In this document: positions 1-7,555 of the stretch, piece by piece
How positions within the stretch are numbered: position 1 is the first letter of the stretch
Layout: each line of letters begins with the position of its first letter
Made by a program: the position numbers and the translations under genes
The notes under the pieces: generated by a model
The model's database searches: none
What the model saw: the letters and a program-made list of their open reading frames with translations, nothing else
What the model was told of the DNA's origin: nothing
IMG/VR virus record: IMGVR_UViG_3300037468_000426
Location: 1-29,639 of that record
DNA length: 29,639 nt
Reading direction: 5' to 3' (one strand)
DNA from: a virus

Positions 1-151
1 ATACCGCTAATGCACTATGTCCAGCTGTACCACGTGCCTGACCAATGCTACCTTTGGTGTAGTAACCTTGCATGTATTTCCAATGGTATTGCTGCTTACA
101 GCGTCTGAAGCAAGATAATTTAGAGTGGCTGACTGAAAAAAGTTTTACCAT
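1..151 (-). CDS. RecB/Cas4-like PD-(D/E)XK nuclease, N-terminal part (cut by window edge)
   Basis: Only the first 50 codons are inside the window and the frame is still open at base 1. The start ATG (149-151) follows an AAGGA about eight bases upstream and lies just after the TAA of the gene before it. The peptide opens with a short strand and SVSHSKLSCFRRC, then QYHWKYMQGYY, then GQARGTAGHSALA. This is the usual opening of RecB-family PD-(D/E)XK exonucleases (an S-x-S-x-L..F..C segment, then aromatic residues, then a G-x-x-x-H helix). The catalytic D/E-x-K would lie beyond the window. Placed after an SNF2-type helicase, it probably acts in phage DNA recombination or replication. The family call rests on the N-terminus alone. 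Confidence 0.6.
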   Translation of the reverse strand, partial: MVKLFSVSHSKLSCFRRCKQQYHWKYMQGYYTKGSIGQARGTAGHSALAV

Positions 152-152
152 T

Positions 153-476
153 TTAGATATCCTTCTCGCTCATGCTATTGTAGTTCATAGCCATTAGGTG
201 ATATTGCTTGTCTTTGAAAATCGCAAGCCAGATCTCTTCATATGCCTCCCCAAGAATTCTACCGGCTATAAAGTTTGCCACAACATTGCCAACAGGAATC
301 AAAATATCTGTATTGTTATTGAAGCCTTCCAATCCTTTAGAGATTACTTCATAAAGTGTATTCTCTTCTTCATAGCCATTGGTTACAAAAATTATGTTCT
401 CTGCAATCTTTTTGACTGGATCAAAGTCATGGTGAGTATTTTGTACAACATATGCATTCTTGAATTTATCGTTCAT
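153..476 (-). CDS. small phage protein of unknown function
   Basis: The 107-residue product starts at an ATG with AGAGG six bases upstream. It begins with a NAYVVQNTHHDFDPVKKIAE segment, has a middle helix with aspartate near NTDILIPVGNVVANFIAG, and ends in a strand-rich part with KDKQYHLMAM. This layout (opening strand, hydrophobic D-I-L-I-P-x-G loop, closing strand) resembles a small protein found widely in phage replication regions whose function is not known to me. The resemblance is by eye only. It sits between the helicase and the nuclease and is probably co-transcribed with both. No catalytic motif, membrane segment or metal site is visible. Confidence 0.7.
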   Translation of the reverse strand: MNDKFKNAYVVQNTHHDFDPVKKIAENIIFVTNGYEEENTLYEVISKGLEGFNNNTDILIPVGNVVANFIAGRILGEAYEEIWLAIFKDKQYHLMAMNYNSMSEKDI

Positions 477-489
477 GATAGCCTCTTTT

Positions 490-2385
490 CTATTTTGAAT
501 TTAGTATCATTTCTTTTAGTCCCATATTGGTTATGCTCTCAACCATTGACTTTCTTCCTTCCAATATTTTACCTATTGTGCTGTCAATTGTTGAGCCACC
601 TCCCGCTCTGTCGCTTATCAAGTGCAGGATATGCGGACTGAATTTTGTTCCAATACGTTTTACACGGTAGAGACTTTGATAATAGTCATCAGCATTGTAA
701 CCACGCTCAAGATAAATTGCTGTCCGAGCAGCAGTTAGTGTTAGACCAAACTTACCTACTGCCGGATGAGCAACAATTACATCTAACTTGCTACCTTGAA
801 AAGCATCTACAATAGCTTGCCTCTCTTCAATAGGTGTAGCACCTGTTAGTTTTTCAGCTGTGTAACCTTTCTCTCGAATTCGTTCAACCATCTTCTCTGC
901 GGTAGCTATGAAATTTGTCCATACTATAAATGGAGGCTGTTCAAATTCAAGCATTTCAATACAAGCATCCCACTTAGATGATTTTTCAATGCCTCCGACC
1001 AGTGTAGGATTGCTTGCAAATTGTACCAGTCGTAGTAATTGTGTCAGCACATTAGGAGCAAGCAACCGATCATCCTCGGATAAGTCTGCCATAAATTCTT
1101 CTTCCATTTGTCCATATAATTTATCTTGCTCTTTAGTCATTGGGATATGGATATCTTCAAAGATGAATTCAGGTAGCTCAAGAACATCTTCTTGACTGCG
1201 AGCAAAATAAATGTCAGCTAGATCTTCAACAATTTGTTTGCCGGCATCAGGCTTGTTAGCAACCAGATTATATTTAGACCATTGATTACTTTCAACTACA
1301 CAGTATCTTTCCGCAAATCTCCAAAAACTAGAAAATCTGTTGGGATCAAGTACAGTCAATTGTGACCACATATCGGTGTACATTTTACTAACAGGTGCAC
1401 CCGATAGCTCGAAAACATATTTCGGAGCACTAGCTTTTACCAACTCAGCAACAACTTTTGAACGCTGAGCTTTTCTATTCTTGATAAGTATTGTCTCATC
1501 AATTATTATGCAGTCCCAAGCCTTTTCAAATTGCTTAGGATGAAGACGCAAGGTATCATAATTTGTTATGACCCACTTGCTTGGGATAGGTAAGTTTTTC
1601 TGATACCAAATAACTGCATCTTCACTCACCCATTTTTTTATTTCATTGCGCCAGTTATACAGAAGAGATAGCGGTGAGATAACTAAGATGCTTTTGCAAC
1701 CTGCTGCTTGTGCAGCAAAAATGCCACAAGCTGTCTTGCCCAGTCCTGGTGCTAAGCTAATAAGAACATGCTTATTAGTGAGCGAGAATTTTATAGTCTC
1801 TTTCTGAAATGGAAATAATTGCTCGTGATCAGAGATCAGTTCTGGCAACTTTACTTCTGTTGGTGTTACTGCTTTTATAACTGCTTCATCAATAGCTATG
1901 TCGCCAAACATTTTCTTCAGATCATTTACAATTTGCATAGTGATGTGCGGTTTTGCTTGATGCCATGCTCCTCCCGACCAGAAAGTGAAGCCAATACTTT
2001 TTATCTGTTTGCTTGGATAAATATTAGGAGTGAATTTCAATCCCACCGCATTATCTAATGACAATGTACCGGTAGCAATTGATTTGGGTTTTCCTTTAGC
2101 AGTTGCCTCAGGCAAAATTATATTCTTCCAATTGCCATCAGCTAATTGGTTATGATATTTTCCTAGACGCAATCGAATGTAATGAATTTGTTTCTCAGTC
2201 ATTGTTCTTCCATCTAAGATCTGTTGGGATACTGAAGATAAAAATTCAGCATCAACTGCATTGAAACCTATGCCATTGCTGACATAGGTTTCACGAATGC
2301 TTTGTTCTTCGGCTGTTTGCCCTGCATATATATATAGTAGGGCACGGATCAGATCAGAATCATTTTGAAGAAAATCTGTAACCAT
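490..2385 (-). CDS. SNF2-type DEAD/DEAH-box helicase / ATPase
   Basis: The 631-residue protein has two RecA-like lobes. Motif I is APGLGKT at residues 212-218. Motif II is IIIDETILIKN at about 293-303, which keeps the SNF2-like IKN tail but has DETI instead of DEAH. Motif III is LSGAP at 327-331. A motif V-like GKFGLTLTAA lies near 544, and motif VI is QSLYRVKRIGT at 570-580. Residues 1-190 are a phage-type N-terminal extension without obvious motifs. Such proteins are ATP-driven DNA translocases or unwinding enzymes encoded near phage replication or recombination genes. The start ATG has AAGGAG ten bases upstream. A region with two TATAAT boxes precedes it, so it probably opens a new transcription unit directed away from the lysis genes. 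The nuclease behind it fits a shared role in DNA processing. Confidence 0.9.
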   Translation of the reverse strand: MVTDFLQNDSDLIRALLYIYAGQTAEEQSIRETYVSNGIGFNAVDAEFLSSVSQQILDGRTMTEKQIHYIRLRLGKYHNQLADGNWKNIILPEATAKGKPKSIATGTLSLDNAVGLKFTPNIYPSKQIKSIGFTFWSGGAWHQAKPHITMQIVNDLKKMFGDIAIDEAVIKAVTPTEVKLPELISDHEQLFPFQKETIKFSLTNKHVLISLAPGLGKTACGIFAAQAAGCKSILVISPLSLLYNWRNEIKKWVSEDAVIWYQKNLPIPSKWVITNYDTLRLHPKQFEKAWDCIIIDETILIKNRKAQRSKVVAELVKASAPKYVFELSGAPVSKMYTDMWSQLTVLDPNRFSSFWRFAERYCVVESNQWSKYNLVANKPDAGKQIVEDLADIYFARSQEDVLELPEFIFEDIHIPMTKEQDKLYGQMEEEFMADLSEDDRLLAPNVLTQLLRLVQFASNPTLVGGIEKSSKWDACIEMLEFEQPPFIVWTNFIATAEKMVERIREKGYTAEKLTGATPIEERQAIVDAFQGSKLDVIVAHPAVGKFGLTLTAARTAIYLERGYNADDYYQSLYRVKRIGTKFSPHILHLISDRAGGGSTIDSTIGKILEGRKSMVESITNMGLKEMILNSK

Positions 2386-2414
2386 TTTTGGCTCCTTTTG
2401 AGTGGGTGGGTTAT

Positions 2415-2455
2415 ATTATAGTAACCTCGATTATATCTCTATTTCAACCTTTCAA
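2415..2455 (-). promoter_or_regulatory. putative promoter region in front of the helicase
   Basis: On the minus strand there are two perfect TATAAT hexamers (2430-2435 and 2415-2420). Upstream of both is an exact tandem repeat of GGTTGAAA, giving TTGAAA at 2450-2455 and 2442-2447. The spacings are not canonical: 14 bases for the outer TTGAAA with the first TATAAT, and 21 for the inner one with the second. The A/T-rich, start-proximal context between two functional modules supports a promoter. The tandem octamer could equally be an activator or repressor site. Confidence 0.45.
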
Positions 2456-2475
2456 CCAGCCATTCCTGAAGTAGC

Positions 2476-2736
2476 TCAAGATGGCTTGGGTGATCGAATC
2501 ATTTTTACAAAGTCAACAGAGCCGACAGCAGCAAGCACCACGGTGATAAGACGCACCAACGGAGTGAGCCATGGCGCAGCAGGGGGATACAGGGCAATGA
2601 CCACAGGGATATAAGTCAGAAAGAGTAACACCAGGAAGGCAGCCAGAAGCACCCACCAACCTTTCAGGCCCATTTTGTCCTTGAAGAATGCTGTTATTGC
2701 GATCACGAATGCCACAGTTAGAATTTCATTTTCCAT
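2476..2736 (-). CDS. holin-like small membrane protein
   Basis: I place the start at the ATG at 2734-2736 because AAGGAG lies seven bases upstream. A longer upstream reading has no such signal. The 86-residue product has hydrophobic segments at about 5-18, 26-49 and 57-76, with a GLKGWW turn, and ends with a basic tail (KMIRSPKPS). Size, membrane topology and position at the end of the tail genes fit a phage holin, which would permeabilise the cytoplasmic membrane at lysis. It overlaps the previous gene by 11 bases, so translation is probably coupled. No endolysin is next to it, so the role is inferred from topology and position only. Confidence 0.65.
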   Translation of the reverse strand: MENEILTVAFVIAITAFFKDKMGLKGWWVLLAAFLVLLFLTYIPVVIALYPPAAPWLTPLVRLITVVLAAVGSVDFVKMIRSPKPS

Positions 2737-3034
2737 CTTGTTGCTCCTTTTTGAGTTGAGTTGAATAAAAAGCACGGGAGACTTCCATCTCATTTAGCTT
2801 ATCCACTACCAAACGGTCCAATTCCCTTATGTTATCAGACACCTCCTTCATAGATCTGACGTTGATCTCTCGCTGTTCTTTTATTGCCAGCATAAATTTA
2901 TCAAGCATCTCAGATTGAGAAGCCATGAATTTGTCCACTGTTTCCCTTAGATGTTTCAGGAATAGGACCACTACCAGCACCACTACTCCCGCAAGAGGGA
3001 TCTGAAGCAAAAGCAATACCTGACTCTCTGTCAT
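2726..3034 (-). CDS. membrane-anchored coiled-coil protein (holin-associated)
   Basis: The 102-residue product has one N-terminal membrane segment (about 5-27, leucine/valine rich). A long charged helix follows (about 28-95) with heptad-like spacing of hydrophobics, containing DKFMASQSEMLDKFM and ELDRLVVDKLNEME. AAGGAG stands eight bases before the ATG. It lies directly in front of and overlapping the holin-like gene. Many phages carry a coiled-coil membrane protein next to the holin (XhlA-like proteins or lysis regulators). That analogy is from context, because XhlA usually has its membrane segment at the other end. I do not recognise a specific family. Confidence 0.65.
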   Translation of the reverse strand: MTESQVLLLLQIPLAGVVVLVVVLFLKHLRETVDKFMASQSEMLDKFMLAIKEQREINVRSMKEVSDNIRELDRLVVDKLNEMEVSRAFYSTQLKKEQQDGK

Positions 3035-3045
3035 AATAGATCTCC

Positions 3046-3744
3046 TTAGATTTGAAGTAATGGCTGTTTGCTAAGATCTACAGCCCCTTGTTTCATAAGG
3101 TCATTATATTTCTTGACCCATTCCTTACAATAGGTCATCACTCCACCACCAGATCTAAATTGGTCAAGGAATAAAGCAAGAATATGATTAGAGTCACCAC
3201 TACTATCATAATCATAAGTTACAGTCCTGCCTGCTGAACCATTTTTGCCACTTATTTTAGTCAGTTCAGGTCTCCAACTTATATTAGCATAAGTAGTTTG
3301 TGAATCTACTACTCCAAAACCATCCCTTCCATTTTTGCCCGCACTACAAACATATCCAGTAATTGGCTTGACAGCTGTTAGAGTAAATGGACCAGAAGCA
3401 CTTGCTAAGTATGATTGTAAGTCTGTAGGGATCTTTTGCTTGACCCCACGCAGTACAAAGACCCAACCATCAGTAGTATATGTCCCAGGATTGCCGGTGC
3501 CACAAGTCAATGTTTTACCTGAACCTTTAGGGGGAGCAATCCATACATCACAATTGAAGTATTTTATTCCCCCCGTATTCGGGGACCAACGTGCTCCATT
3601 ATTCACTCCATCAAAAGTTGCGTTTGCTAAATTATAAGCAGAGCAGCAATAATTGATGTGAACAATACAATCCGCATCAGTTGAGTCTACTGTAATATTG
3701 TTACCATTTTGAGTTGAGTATCCACGCAAATAAGTTATAGCCAT
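3046..3744 (-). CDS. putative tail fibre / distal virion protein
   Basis: The 232-residue product is rich in Gly, Thr, Asn and aromatic residues. It has many short predicted strands and few charged helices until a C-terminal helix (TYCKEWVKKYNDLMKQ). This is the composition of phage fibre or receptor-binding proteins. AAGGAC lies eight bases upstream of the ATG. It follows another fibre-type gene and precedes the lysis genes, where receptor-binding proteins and their partners normally lie. Several cysteines (CCSAY, NCDVW, LTCG, VCSAG) are unusual for a fibre and might bind metal or form crosslinks. I do not recognise the family. Confidence 0.6.
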   Translation of the reverse strand: MAITYLRGYSTQNGNNITVDSTDADCIVHINYCCSAYNLANATFDGVNNGARWSPNTGGIKYFNCDVWIAPPKGSGKTLTCGTGNPGTYTTDGWVFVLRGVKQKIPTDLQSYLASASGPFTLTAVKPITGYVCSAGKNGRDGFGVVDSQTTYANISWRPELTKISGKNGSAGRTVTYDYDSSGDSNHILALFLDQFRSGGGVMTYCKEWVKKYNDLMKQGAVDLSKQPLLQI

Positions 3745-3754
3745 ATCAATGTCC

Positions 3755-4498
3755 TTATGGTTTCTGGAAAGTTAGCAAGAATGAAGTCCCATACGTTCCA
3801 GTTCCAGCCCCATCACAATCAAAACGATAAGCATCACCAGTAGCAACATCATCATAGGAAGTATTTATAACAGGCTGAGTTGCTGCGGTCATACTAGTCA
3901 CTTCAGTGGTGTCAAGAGTTATTTTTGTTGTTAGAATATCTTGAGCTGAACCACTACGAATACGGGCAATTTGATAAGTAGGAAGCCCGCTTGAAGAAGG
4001 TGTCTTGACGCAAGCATGACAAGCTATAAGATTATAGCCATTCAATTCAGCAGGCACCCAATAATACCCATCAGCCATATCATCAGCAACTACCAATCCA
4101 GCAGAGTTGGGAACAGCTAAAAATTGTACTTTGACTTTTATATGGTCACTTGTAAGCAAAGGATACAAGGTATCAAAATAAGTTTTGAGTGCTGCTTGTA
4201 ACCCTGACCATGAAATATTTTTCAAAGCAGAAGCAACACTATCCCATAACCAAAATACATCAGCAGCTACAGGGGTTGTCTTCTCTGATTTGGTTTGAGC
4301 TTCTGCATAGTTTTGGATCCCCGCTTCAATGTTGTTCAAACGAGTAGCATCAACTGCTGTTCCTGCTTGAGTGACTCCGGTCTTCAAAGCAATTTGCACA
4401 TTGCCATGAATCTCTGTTCCACCATTGTCTTTTATGTCAAAACGTTCTGCATCAGCAAGGACTTCATCAATCCAAGTAGTCGGTACATAATCAGCCAT
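3755..4498 (-). CDS. tail fibre protein with C-terminal beta-sandwich
   Basis: The N-terminal 60 residues (TTWIDEVLADAERFDIKDNGG, then VQIALKTGVTQAGT, then DATRLNNIEAGI) match the virion-attachment segment often seen at the start of Gram-positive phage tail fibres. A short helical linker follows (about 60-115). A strand-rich domain from about 120 to 247 contains GYYWVPAELNGYNL, TKITLDTTEVT and a closing TSFLLTFQKP, like the jelly-roll tips of short fibres. A clear AAGGAG precedes the ATG. The protein probably sits at the tail tip and contacts the host surface. The fold assignment is by pattern only. Confidence 0.7.
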   Translation of the reverse strand: MADYVPTTWIDEVLADAERFDIKDNGGTEIHGNVQIALKTGVTQAGTAVDATRLNNIEAGIQNYAEAQTKSEKTTPVAADVFWLWDSVASALKNISWSGLQAALKTYFDTLYPLLTSDHIKVKVQFLAVPNSAGLVVADDMADGYYWVPAELNGYNLIACHACVKTPSSSGLPTYQIARIRSGSAQDILTTKITLDTTEVTSMTAATQPVINTSYDDVATGDAYRFDCDGAGTGTYGTSFLLTFQKP

Positions 4499-4510
4499 AA
4501 TAAATCTCCT

Positions 4511-4912
4511 TTATGATTCTGGAAGTTCAGGGAATACTTCATCGCGCAAAGCAATGATCATGCTCGCTAAGATTTTCAACACACCTTTTGCACTTGCTAA
4601 ATCAGTTACATTTTCATCAATATACTCACGTGCCTCGGCTCGAGTAACTGATTTCAATTCAGCAGTAAGTTTAGCATTGTCAAATGCTTCTTGTTTGCGA
4701 GCAATAGCACTTTGCTCTGCTACAGTCAAAGGAGTTGCAAGTAACTCAGCCATGTCTTCGTCTGTAATAATTTCACTTTCAATTCCAACATAGCTTTGCT
4801 CAATGGCACTTGGTACACGATAGTAAACTAAAGTTGCAGCAGAGTCAAGATTGTGAATTCTTTTAGCTACAATGCTTTCAGGAAGTGCTAAAGTATTTGC
4901 ATATGTTTTCAT
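4511..4912 (-). CDS. helical tail-region protein of unknown function
   Basis: I choose the ATG at 4910-4912 (product MKTYANTLAL..., 133 residues). A GGAGAGG lies six bases upstream, and the ATGA overlap with the stop of the preceding gene is the pattern used through this operon. A start 15 bases upstream is possible but lacks that signal. The C-terminal half is alanine-rich and helical (TPLTVAEQSAIARKQEAF, then LTAELKSVTRAEAREYIDE). The end (LASAKGVLKILASMIIALRDEVFPEL) is amphipathic. It lies between two tail-tip genes and could be a chaperone or a baseplate or fibre accessory protein. No family recognised. Confidence 0.65.
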   Translation of the reverse strand: MKTYANTLALPESIVAKRIHNLDSAATLVYYRVPSAIEQSYVGIESEIITDEDMAELLATPLTVAEQSAIARKQEAFDNAKLTAELKSVTRAEAREYIDENVTDLASAKGVLKILASMIIALRDEVFPELPES

Positions 4913-5481
4913 AGATAACCTCTCCATTTATTTTGTCTATTAATACCAGCACCCGATATTGCAACACCACATCTCGCATATCTATTGCTTGTCTCTGTAA
5001 AAGTACCAAGACTATATACGCGGAACATTCTTTGTCGGATCCTGGATTGTCCTGCTTTTCCTACCTTACAACTAATTCGATCATTAGAAAAATTGATAAG
5101 CGCATTCCACAAAATCAGCTCATTGTTCTCCCATGTATTTACATCTATATATGTTGGTGCTATTACAGTTAGACCAGCTGTCCAATCTGTCTTCAGTGTA
5201 GTCAAGCCTATAAGATTGCCAAAACCCGTAGAAGTTTTTATTGTCTCAATATTGACTAACAAAGTATTGACTCTTGCAACAGACATAATTTCAGTAATAT
5301 AAAGAATTGGAATTGTAGTAAATGGAACAGCGACAGGAATCAATAGCTCAACAAGATCATGTAACTTCAAGGCATTGCCATAGATACGGATCCAATCTTC
5401 AAGATTGAAATAACCTTTGGTTGTTTTTTGTTCTATGTCTGCTGCAGTTCTATTAGTTACCGGTGGTCGCCAACCAGCCAT
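4909..5481 (-). CDS. tail tip / fibre-associated structural protein
   Basis: The 190-residue product begins with MAGWRPPVTNRTAAD and GYFNLEDWIRIYGNALKLHDL. This pattern (W-x-P-P-x-T-x-W/R-T, then F-N-x-E-D-x-x-R-I) is common in small tail proteins next to the tail hub of Gram-positive siphophages, where it probably forms part of the baseplate. The C-terminal part is strand-rich with several basic residues. It starts on the last base of the hub gene (TAATG). The neighbourhood supports a virion role at the tail tip. The exact position in the particle is inferred. Confidence 0.65.
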   Translation of the reverse strand: MAGWRPPVTNRTAADIEQKTTKGYFNLEDWIRIYGNALKLHDLVELLIPVAVPFTTIPILYITEIMSVARVNTLLVNIETIKTSTGFGNLIGLTTLKTDWTAGLTVIAPTYIDVNTWENNELILWNALINFSNDRISCKVGKAGQSRIRQRMFRVYSLGTFTETSNRYARCGVAISGAGINRQNKWRGYL

Positions 5482-7184
5482 TAGACTTTTACTCCAATCA
5501 TTTCAGCTTCTGCTTTGAAACCACGTGCTAAATCTAAACTAATTTTTTCAACTGACGCACGAATTTGTTCTCCTTCAAAGGAATCAATCAATGCAATGTG
5601 ACCAATAGCAATTTCAGGAATATACATTTTCAATATTTGTTTATATCTCTGCATGTTATAATCATACACTCGTTGTGCAACAGCTTGTCCATTGTATGAG
5701 CTGACCATAGTTGCACCGGTAACTTTTAGAATATTTGGCTTGATAACAGCAGTAACACCAGGATTAGTTATAGAATAAACACGCTGAGCATCATTATAAG
5801 TCAAACCAGACAAAGTAACTGATCCCTGTACAGTAACATGTAAAATAGCATAATTAGCTCCCGAAGAAGAAACTGTAGCACCGGTAACAGATAATGTATG
5901 CATGGCTTCAGAGAACTCAATTGTGTAATCACCAATAGGCAATGTGCCACTAAATAAAGATTTGCTAGCAGAGCCGGTAGAGTAATCATGTGCTGTTATC
6001 TCTACACCAGATATAGTAGCACGAAGCTCAAGAGATTGCTCTGTACCTTTTTTAGTTATAGGAATATTTATGTCAATATTTGTTATGTCCTCAGCGATCC
6101 GAGCAGGATATATTTTCAAAAGACGATCACGACTGCAATCTACATAAGCACCAGCAGCAAAAACAATTTGCTGCAAAGCTGTACGATAGGTGCCAATGGA
6201 AAGCCAGCCTTTCATAGTTATGCCATATAGATCCGGATGTATTTCATATGGTGCTGCTACCGGTTGTAGCAAAAGCTCAATAAGATCTTCAAGCAAAATA
6301 CCAGAGCCAAGCCATATCCCACCATAGCATTTTTTGGTCTCAAGCACTCCAAGTAAATCTATGCACGAAAAACTTATCTGCTTCTGAGATATGTTTTTCC
6401 ATTTATCTAAATAAAACTGTCCAATAAATACTTCTTCTTCGTCATCAATGATCTCATATACCGCTAATGGCTGATGCTGTGTCAAACTTGCATATTCTCC
6501 AGCAGGATTCAGAATTGAAAAATCTGTATTGTTGGAAAATAATCCTAATTCAAAAGTATCAATACGTGCCTCAGCACCTATCATATCACACTCTTCAACC
6601 ACTTCAGCTGTCTGTATCATGTCTGGTGTAAAGTAAACAAGCTCACCAAAATCAATTCCTTGCAATCTAAGATATCTAAATGGTTTGCTTGTCGTATAAA
6701 AAGTTATAACAATTCTTTGGAAATTGTTTACTGTTTTTCCTGTCGAGAATTCTGTACTGGTCGGATAATAATCATCTGAGCATATCAAGCTATAACTTGA
6801 ATTGTAATATTTTACATTTATATATCCTGCACTATCTGCAGAGTATCTTGAAAATCTTAGTGTGATACCGGTAGCAACAGAATGAATCTGTGTAAAATCA
6901 ACAGTAAGAACTGGTGGTGTGTCAAAGGCACCGGTATATGTACTCATGGCTAAACTTATTATGCCAACATGAACTGTGGTCAAAATATCCGGAACAAATT
7001 TATAGGTGCCATCTAACAACCAAAAGTTTGGCTCAAGTGTAGCAAATTGTTTGCTTGCTGCCTTATCTGTGCGAAGATCATTAGCTTTTGAAAACGGCTG
7101 AAGATTGCTCATGCTCGGAAGACTATCTTGCTTGATCTCCAGCGCATAAAGTCCAAATGAAACTTGCACAGATGTTTTTGTCAT
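5481..7184 (-). CDS. tail hub / baseplate protein
   Basis: The 567-residue protein follows the distal tail gene with a TAATG overlap. The N-terminal half is strand-rich and contains a lectin-like or carbohydrate-binding-like stretch (about 50-190). The middle has ITxDEEEVFIGQFYLDKW-type hub strands (residues about 250-275) and a YRTALQQIVFAAGAYVDCSRDRLLKIYP segment (about 327-355). This segment is typical of gp27-like siphophage hub and tail-endopeptidase folds. A Thr/Ser/Gly-rich Ig-like insertion (about 400-490) precedes the closing hub strands. Hub proteins cap the tail tube and anchor fibres. No peptidase motif is visible. Family membership rests on order of genes and these patterns. Confidence 0.75.
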   Translation of the reverse strand: MTKTSVQVSFGLYALEIKQDSLPSMSNLQPFSKANDLRTDKAASKQFATLEPNFWLLDGTYKFVPDILTTVHVGIISLAMSTYTGAFDTPPVLTVDFTQIHSVATGITLRFSRYSADSAGYINVKYYNSSYSLICSDDYYPTSTEFSTGKTVNNFQRIVITFYTTSKPFRYLRLQGIDFGELVYFTPDMIQTAEVVEECDMIGAEARIDTFELGLFSNNTDFSILNPAGEYASLTQHQPLAVYEIIDDEEEVFIGQFYLDKWKNISQKQISFSCIDLLGVLETKKCYGGIWLGSGILLEDLIELLLQPVAAPYEIHPDLYGITMKGWLSIGTYRTALQQIVFAAGAYVDCSRDRLLKIYPARIAEDITNIDINIPITKKGTEQSLELRATISGVEITAHDYSTGSASKSLFSGTLPIGDYTIEFSEAMHTLSVTGATVSSSGANYAILHVTVQGSVTLSGLTYNDAQRVYSITNPGVTAVIKPNILKVTGATMVSSYNGQAVAQRVYDYNMQRYKQILKMYIPEIAIGHIALIDSFEGEQIRASVEKISLDLARGFKAEAEMIGVKV

Positions 7185-7555
7185 TAGTTTCTTGTTGGTG
7201 ACTTAGATATGAAATTGACAGTTAGAGAAGACCAATAATTGTCTGTACCTTTTAGTCTTCGAAGTTTATCTGTTACATTTGCAAAATATGCAGTAAAACT
7301 TCGTGTACCAGAGACACCATCGGGAATGACCACCGTATGAAATTCCTCTGGCTCAGTTAGTTTGTTCCATACAGCATCATATACATTGGGATCTGTTGGT
7401 GTTCCTAATTCTAATTTGTAATTGAAATATACACCAATTAGCTCACGATGTAGATCTCCATCTTCAGTGCGCTCTGCATACTTATCAAGAAAATCAGCTG
7501 TCCGAGTAAGAGAGATAACTGGTATATTGTAAGTAACTCCATCAAGTGTTATCAT
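7184..7555 (-). CDS. distal tail component (conserved Firmicute siphophage type)
   Basis: The 123-residue product contains ITLDGVTYNIPVISLTRTADF, AERTEDGDLHRELIGVYFNY, a TEPEEFHTVVIPDG strand and a closing YWSSLTVNFISKSP. I recognise this as a conserved small protein coded between tape measure and tail hub in many Clostridium- and Bacillus-type phages, probably a distal tail or tube-capping component. Its start overlaps the tape measure stop (ATGA) and its stop overlaps the hub start (TAATG). Translation of these three genes is therefore likely coupled. The precise function in the tail is not established. Confidence 0.75.
   Translation of the reverse strand: MITLDGVTYNIPVISLTRTADFLDKYAERTEDGDLHRELIGVYFNYKLELGTPTDPNVYDAVWNKLTEPEEFHTVVIPDGVSGTRSFTAYFANVTDKLRRLKGTDNYWSSLTVNFISKSPTRN

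Noticed and set aside
198-641. 147-codon plus-strand open frame
   Set aside because: It overlaps two well-supported minus-strand genes, lacks a Shine-Dalgarno and gives a low-complexity hydrophobic, cysteine-rich product typical of an antisense shadow.
2458-2487. AGCCAT...ATGGCT hairpin as terminator after the holin gene
   Set aside because: Stem is only six bases and has no T-run; it may still be a weak structure but does not meet terminator standards.
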